NCBI GenBank assembly: GCA_946479125.1
Contig: CAMLET010000130.1
Span: 1-7,980 of the forward strand
Reading direction: 5' to 3'
Source: an uncultured Flavobacteriales bacterium
Lineage (GTDB): Bacteria; Bacteroidota; Bacteroidia; Flavobacteriales; Crocinitomicaceae
Length of the DNA: 7,980 nt
The notes beneath the pieces were generated by a model. That model was given only the letters and a program-made list of their open reading frames with translations. It made no database searches and was not told where the DNA came from. The first letter of the stretch is position 1. Each line of letters starts with the position of its first letter. Below are positions 6,303-7,980 of the stretch, one piece after another. A program made the position numbers and the translations under genes.

Positions 6303-6442
6303 ATTAATAGACACTGGCACCGTGTTTTTTGTTGCCAACAGATTTCGATCGTATCAATTTACATATCATTTCCAGTTACCGTGGCAACTCTGTTGAAGTG
6401 CTTTATTCAGTAGAGAAGTATGTAGCACCAGTATCTATTAAT
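6303..6442. repeat. 140-bp region bounded by a 15-bp inverted repeat
   Basis: ATTAATAGACACTGG (6303-6317) is the reverse complement of CCAGTATCTATTAAT (6428-6442) with one mismatch. The 110 bases between contain two alternative inner stems: GTTGCC (6331-6336) with GGCAAC (6383-6388), and CAACAGA (6336-6342) with TCTGTTG (6389-6395). The left arms overlap by one base and the right arms are adjacent, so they form a pair of competing or side-by-side helices. No ORF lies inside. It could be a structured RNA, the 3' UTR of the response regulator, or a small MITE-like remnant; no clear target duplication flanks it. Confidence 0.5.
6311..6330 (+). terminator. Weak terminator candidate after the response regulator
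   Basis: ACAC (6311-6314) pairs with GTGT (6322-6325) around a 7-base loop, followed by six Ts (6325-6330), 19 bases after the stop. The stem is short. The left arm overlaps a longer inverted repeat (6303-6317), so the two structures would compete. Confidence 0.35.
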
Positions 6443-6446
6443 TAAG

Positions 6447-6532
6447 CAGTAGTAGTTGTTTTTATAGAAATAGAGGGGCACTATTGCGTTCGGCTACTAT
6501 TGTAGCTTCTATTTTTCTTTTTACTACTACTG
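6447..6532. repeat. Nested stem-loop with perfect 10-bp outer arms
   Basis: CAGTAGTAGT (6447-6456) is a perfect reverse complement of ACTACTACTG (6523-6532). Nested inside are AGAAATAG (6466-6473) with CTATTTTT (6509-6516), one G-U pair, and GCTAC-TATT-GTAGC (6493-6506). The structure starts four bases after the preceding 140-bp inverted repeat and overlaps the 3' end of the small minus-strand ORF. It may be part of the same structured element. Confidence 0.5.
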
Positions 6533-6690
6533 TGTTCAGAGTTGGAGAGGCTTTTCTCTGAATCGTATTTTGACGTATTTGCGTTATTATAATTTGTGCG
6601 TTGACAATTTTGAAGAGCGAAGAAAAAACTAAGCAGAACCAAGTAGGGAAGTCGTGATGACTTTGCTGGATATGTCGTGATTTTTTCCAT
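6481..6690 (-). CDS. Possible small lipoprotein (doubtful)
   Basis: Starting at the ATG at 6690, this ORF encodes 69 residues. A short basic N-terminus (MEKITTYPAKSSR) is followed by a hydrophobic run LPYLVLLSFFFAL and LQNC, which resembles a lipobox although Asn is unusual just before the cysteine. The rest is hydrophilic and low-complexity (Ser, Asn, Lys), as in small disordered Bacteroidetes lipoproteins. An in-frame ATG at 6720 would add ten residues, MIRYRIKLTV, and weaken the signal-peptide reading, so I prefer 6690. I see no good promoter or Shine-Dalgarno. Its last third overlaps the nested stem-loop at 6447-6532, which gives an alternative reason for the open frame. It lies downstream of, and on the same strand as, the long gene at 6837-7980. 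I do not recognise it. Confidence 0.38.
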   Translation of the reverse strand: MEKITTYPAKSSRLPYLVLLSFFFALQNCQRTNYNNANTSKYDSEKSLSNSEHSSSKKKNRSYNSSRTQ

Positions 6691-6836
6691 AACCGTAAGT
6701 TTAATTCTATACCTGATCAATCAGCAAGTATTTATTTATACCACAATGTTATGGCGGATTTCAGACGGTTAAAAATGAATCATGGTGTTTGGGAAAAAAG
6801 TGTAGGAGTTTGAAGGAAAACTTCGCTTTTTGGCTG

Positions 6837-7980
6837 TTACTTCTTCTTCTTTAATTCGTCTAAAAAACGTTTTCGTTCTAGAATAAGTGCCCGTTTTAAG
6901 CTCGTTGTGAGTCCGTAGTTACCCGCAGCAGCATTGGAAAGTCGCTGTTTGTTTAAAGCAATGTGCTCCTGAATTGTTTTATAACGGTCTTTTTCCGATT
7001 CGTTGTCCTGCTCAATCTCTCTTTTCAACGCTTTTAGCTGATCAAGGAAGTAAGCGAAGTTATCTCTTACCACGTAGATCAGTTCTGAGTTCATTACGTT
7101 CGTACAGATTTCCTGTTTTATCAAGTTTTCAGTCGACTCTCTGAAAATGACAATGCTGTCTTTTGGATACATGCCAACAGCACTGAGTGTCAGCATCAGT
7201 TTTACCGTTTGCAGGTTCAGAATATTCCGTTGCCGTATCAAATTATTCATTAGAACAAACTCGTTGACGATGGAATCTGTCAAAGCGTTGATATTAGAAT
7301 TGGCAGTTGAAACCAGTAATTGTTCTTGCGTGTCTAAATTAGCTCTGAGATCCCTGATTTGTTTATCGTAGCTGTCAAAGCTGTAAAACTCCCGTGCACC
7401 AGCATCAATGTCGAAGTATCGGATCAAGGGATTAAGAACTTGTCTTTCTGTTATAACGTTCCCCCAAAGCGCACCAATATGAACTACAAAACTATCCTGA
7501 AGAATGGCAATACTGTTGGTTAGTGAATCTGCCTTAAACTTGTTGACTGCTAATTGTTCACGGAGCTTTATACGTTTTTCTTCTTTAAGCTTTTTGACAG
7601 AGATTTCCTGCTTGAAACTTTTTTTGAATTTCTGCAGGCTGCTCATTCCTCTATGATCGTAATTGTATGATTTGCTGTATAGATTTCTCAATTTGCTGCG
7701 GCTTTTATTGGTTTCCGTATAAATTGCGCTCGCAACAGCTTTATACTTTCTGTTTTCAGTAAAAAGTTGACTTCTTTTTTCTTTGTTTTTGTTAGAATGG
7801 AATTTGCTTTCAATGCGGTTCGCTGCTCGACTTCTATTCAATTCCAATCTGCAGCTGTCTAAATAATTGTTTGTAGAATCAATTAGATTCATTTTTGCCA
7901 GTGAGTCGGTTTCTTTGATTGTTTCTTTAAAAAGTACACCAGCCATAAATAGATTGTAGGTAGCCGGAACAAAACGGTTT
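6837..7980 (-). CDS. Basic, helix-rich protein of unknown function, 3' part (5' end outside window)
   Basis: An ATG at 7946 exists, but the same frame continues without a stop to the right edge and reads protein-like there (NRFVPATYNLF before the Met). The true start is therefore probably beyond 7980, and about 380 residues are visible. The visible start, FVPATYNLFMAGVLFKETI, resembles a TPR-like helical hairpin, but one hairpin is not proof. Counting from the internal Met, residues 48-135 are strongly basic (Lys/Arg-rich) and predicted helical. About 138-340 are mixed alpha-helical with heptad-like stretches around 190-215 and 300-340. The tail ends in four lysines. No signal peptide, membrane segment or enzymatic motif is visible. 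I do not recognise the family; a structural or scaffold role is only possible. No convincing terminator follows the stop. Confidence 0.8.
   Translation of the reverse strand, partial: NRFVPATYNLFMAGVLFKETIKETDSLAKMNLIDSTNNYLDSCRLELNRSRAANRIESKFHSNKNKEKRSQLFTENRKYKAVASAIYTETNKSRSKLRNLYSKSYNYDHRGMSSLQKFKKSFKQEISVKKLKEEKRIKLREQLAVNKFKADSLTNSIAILQDSFVVHIGALWGNVITERQVLNPLIRYFDIDAGAREFYSFDSYDKQIRDLRANLDTQEQLLVSTANSNINALTDSIVNEFVLMNNLIRQRNILNLQTVKLMLTLSAVGMYPKDSIVIFRESTENLIKQEICTNVMNSELIYVVRDNFAYFLDQLKALKREIEQDNESEKDRYKTIQEHIALNKQRLSNAAAGNYGLTTSLKRALILERKRFLDELKKKK

Noticed and set aside
6812..6831. GAAG-GAAAA-CTTC hairpin followed by GCTTTTT
   Set aside because: The stem is only 4 bp. The T run is on the plus strand, where no gene ends nearby, while the gene that ends here (6837) is on the minus strand.
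1..7980. CRISPR arrays, tRNA/rRNA genes, transposase genes, retron or toxin-antitoxin pairs
   Set aside because: I looked for regularly spaced repeats, tRNA-like ends and characteristic protein motifs on both strands and saw none.

Overview
The window looks like chromosome of a flavobacteria-type Bacteroidetes, possibly close to Fluviicola/Crocinitomicaceae; the exact lineage is inference. The evidence is a type IX secretion C-terminal sorting domain, a Bacteroidetes-style OmpA lipoprotein, a SMUG2/DUF4918-type glycosylase, a LytTR response regulator, near absence of Shine-Dalgarno sequences, and a promoter-like TAnnTTTG box. Most genes are moderately AT-rich (about 42-50% GC in hand-counted lines). 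The gene at 1055-1894 is clearly lower (about 28% in counted lines).

Layout. 1-846 (+) is the 3' end of a large secreted protein with a type A T9SS sorting domain, followed by a strong terminator (867-902). 1055-1894 (+) is an unrecognised two-helix membrane/coiled-coil protein. 2083-2928 (-) is an OmpA-family peptidoglycan-binding lipoprotein. It is divergent from 3132-3656 (+), a DinB-fold metalloprotein. A 376-base gap follows (3657-4032), holding several stem-loops, a promoter-like box and a good terminator that stops 26 bases before the next gene. 4033-4728 (+) is a SMUG2-like uracil-DNA glycosylase, convergent with an HD-domain nucleotidase-like protein (4851-5444, -). Between them lie a 7-base tandem repeat and a REP-like element. 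5588-6292 (+) is a LytTR response regulator with no kinase beside it. 6293-6836 is mostly non-coding, with two adjacent large inverted-repeat structures and a doubtful small lipoprotein ORF on the minus strand. 6837-7980 (-) is the 3' part of a basic, helical protein of unknown function; its reading frame stays open to the right edge, so its start lies outside the window.

The genes do not form one operon. Most are single transcription units with alternating orientation. The common themes are envelope (sorting-domain protein, OmpA lipoprotein, membrane protein) and housekeeping DNA/nucleotide maintenance (SMUG2-like glycosylase beside an HD nucleotidase). I found no clear new multi-gene system. 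The best leads are the structured gap before the glycosylase, the paired inverted repeats at 6303-6532, and the AT-rich membrane protein.
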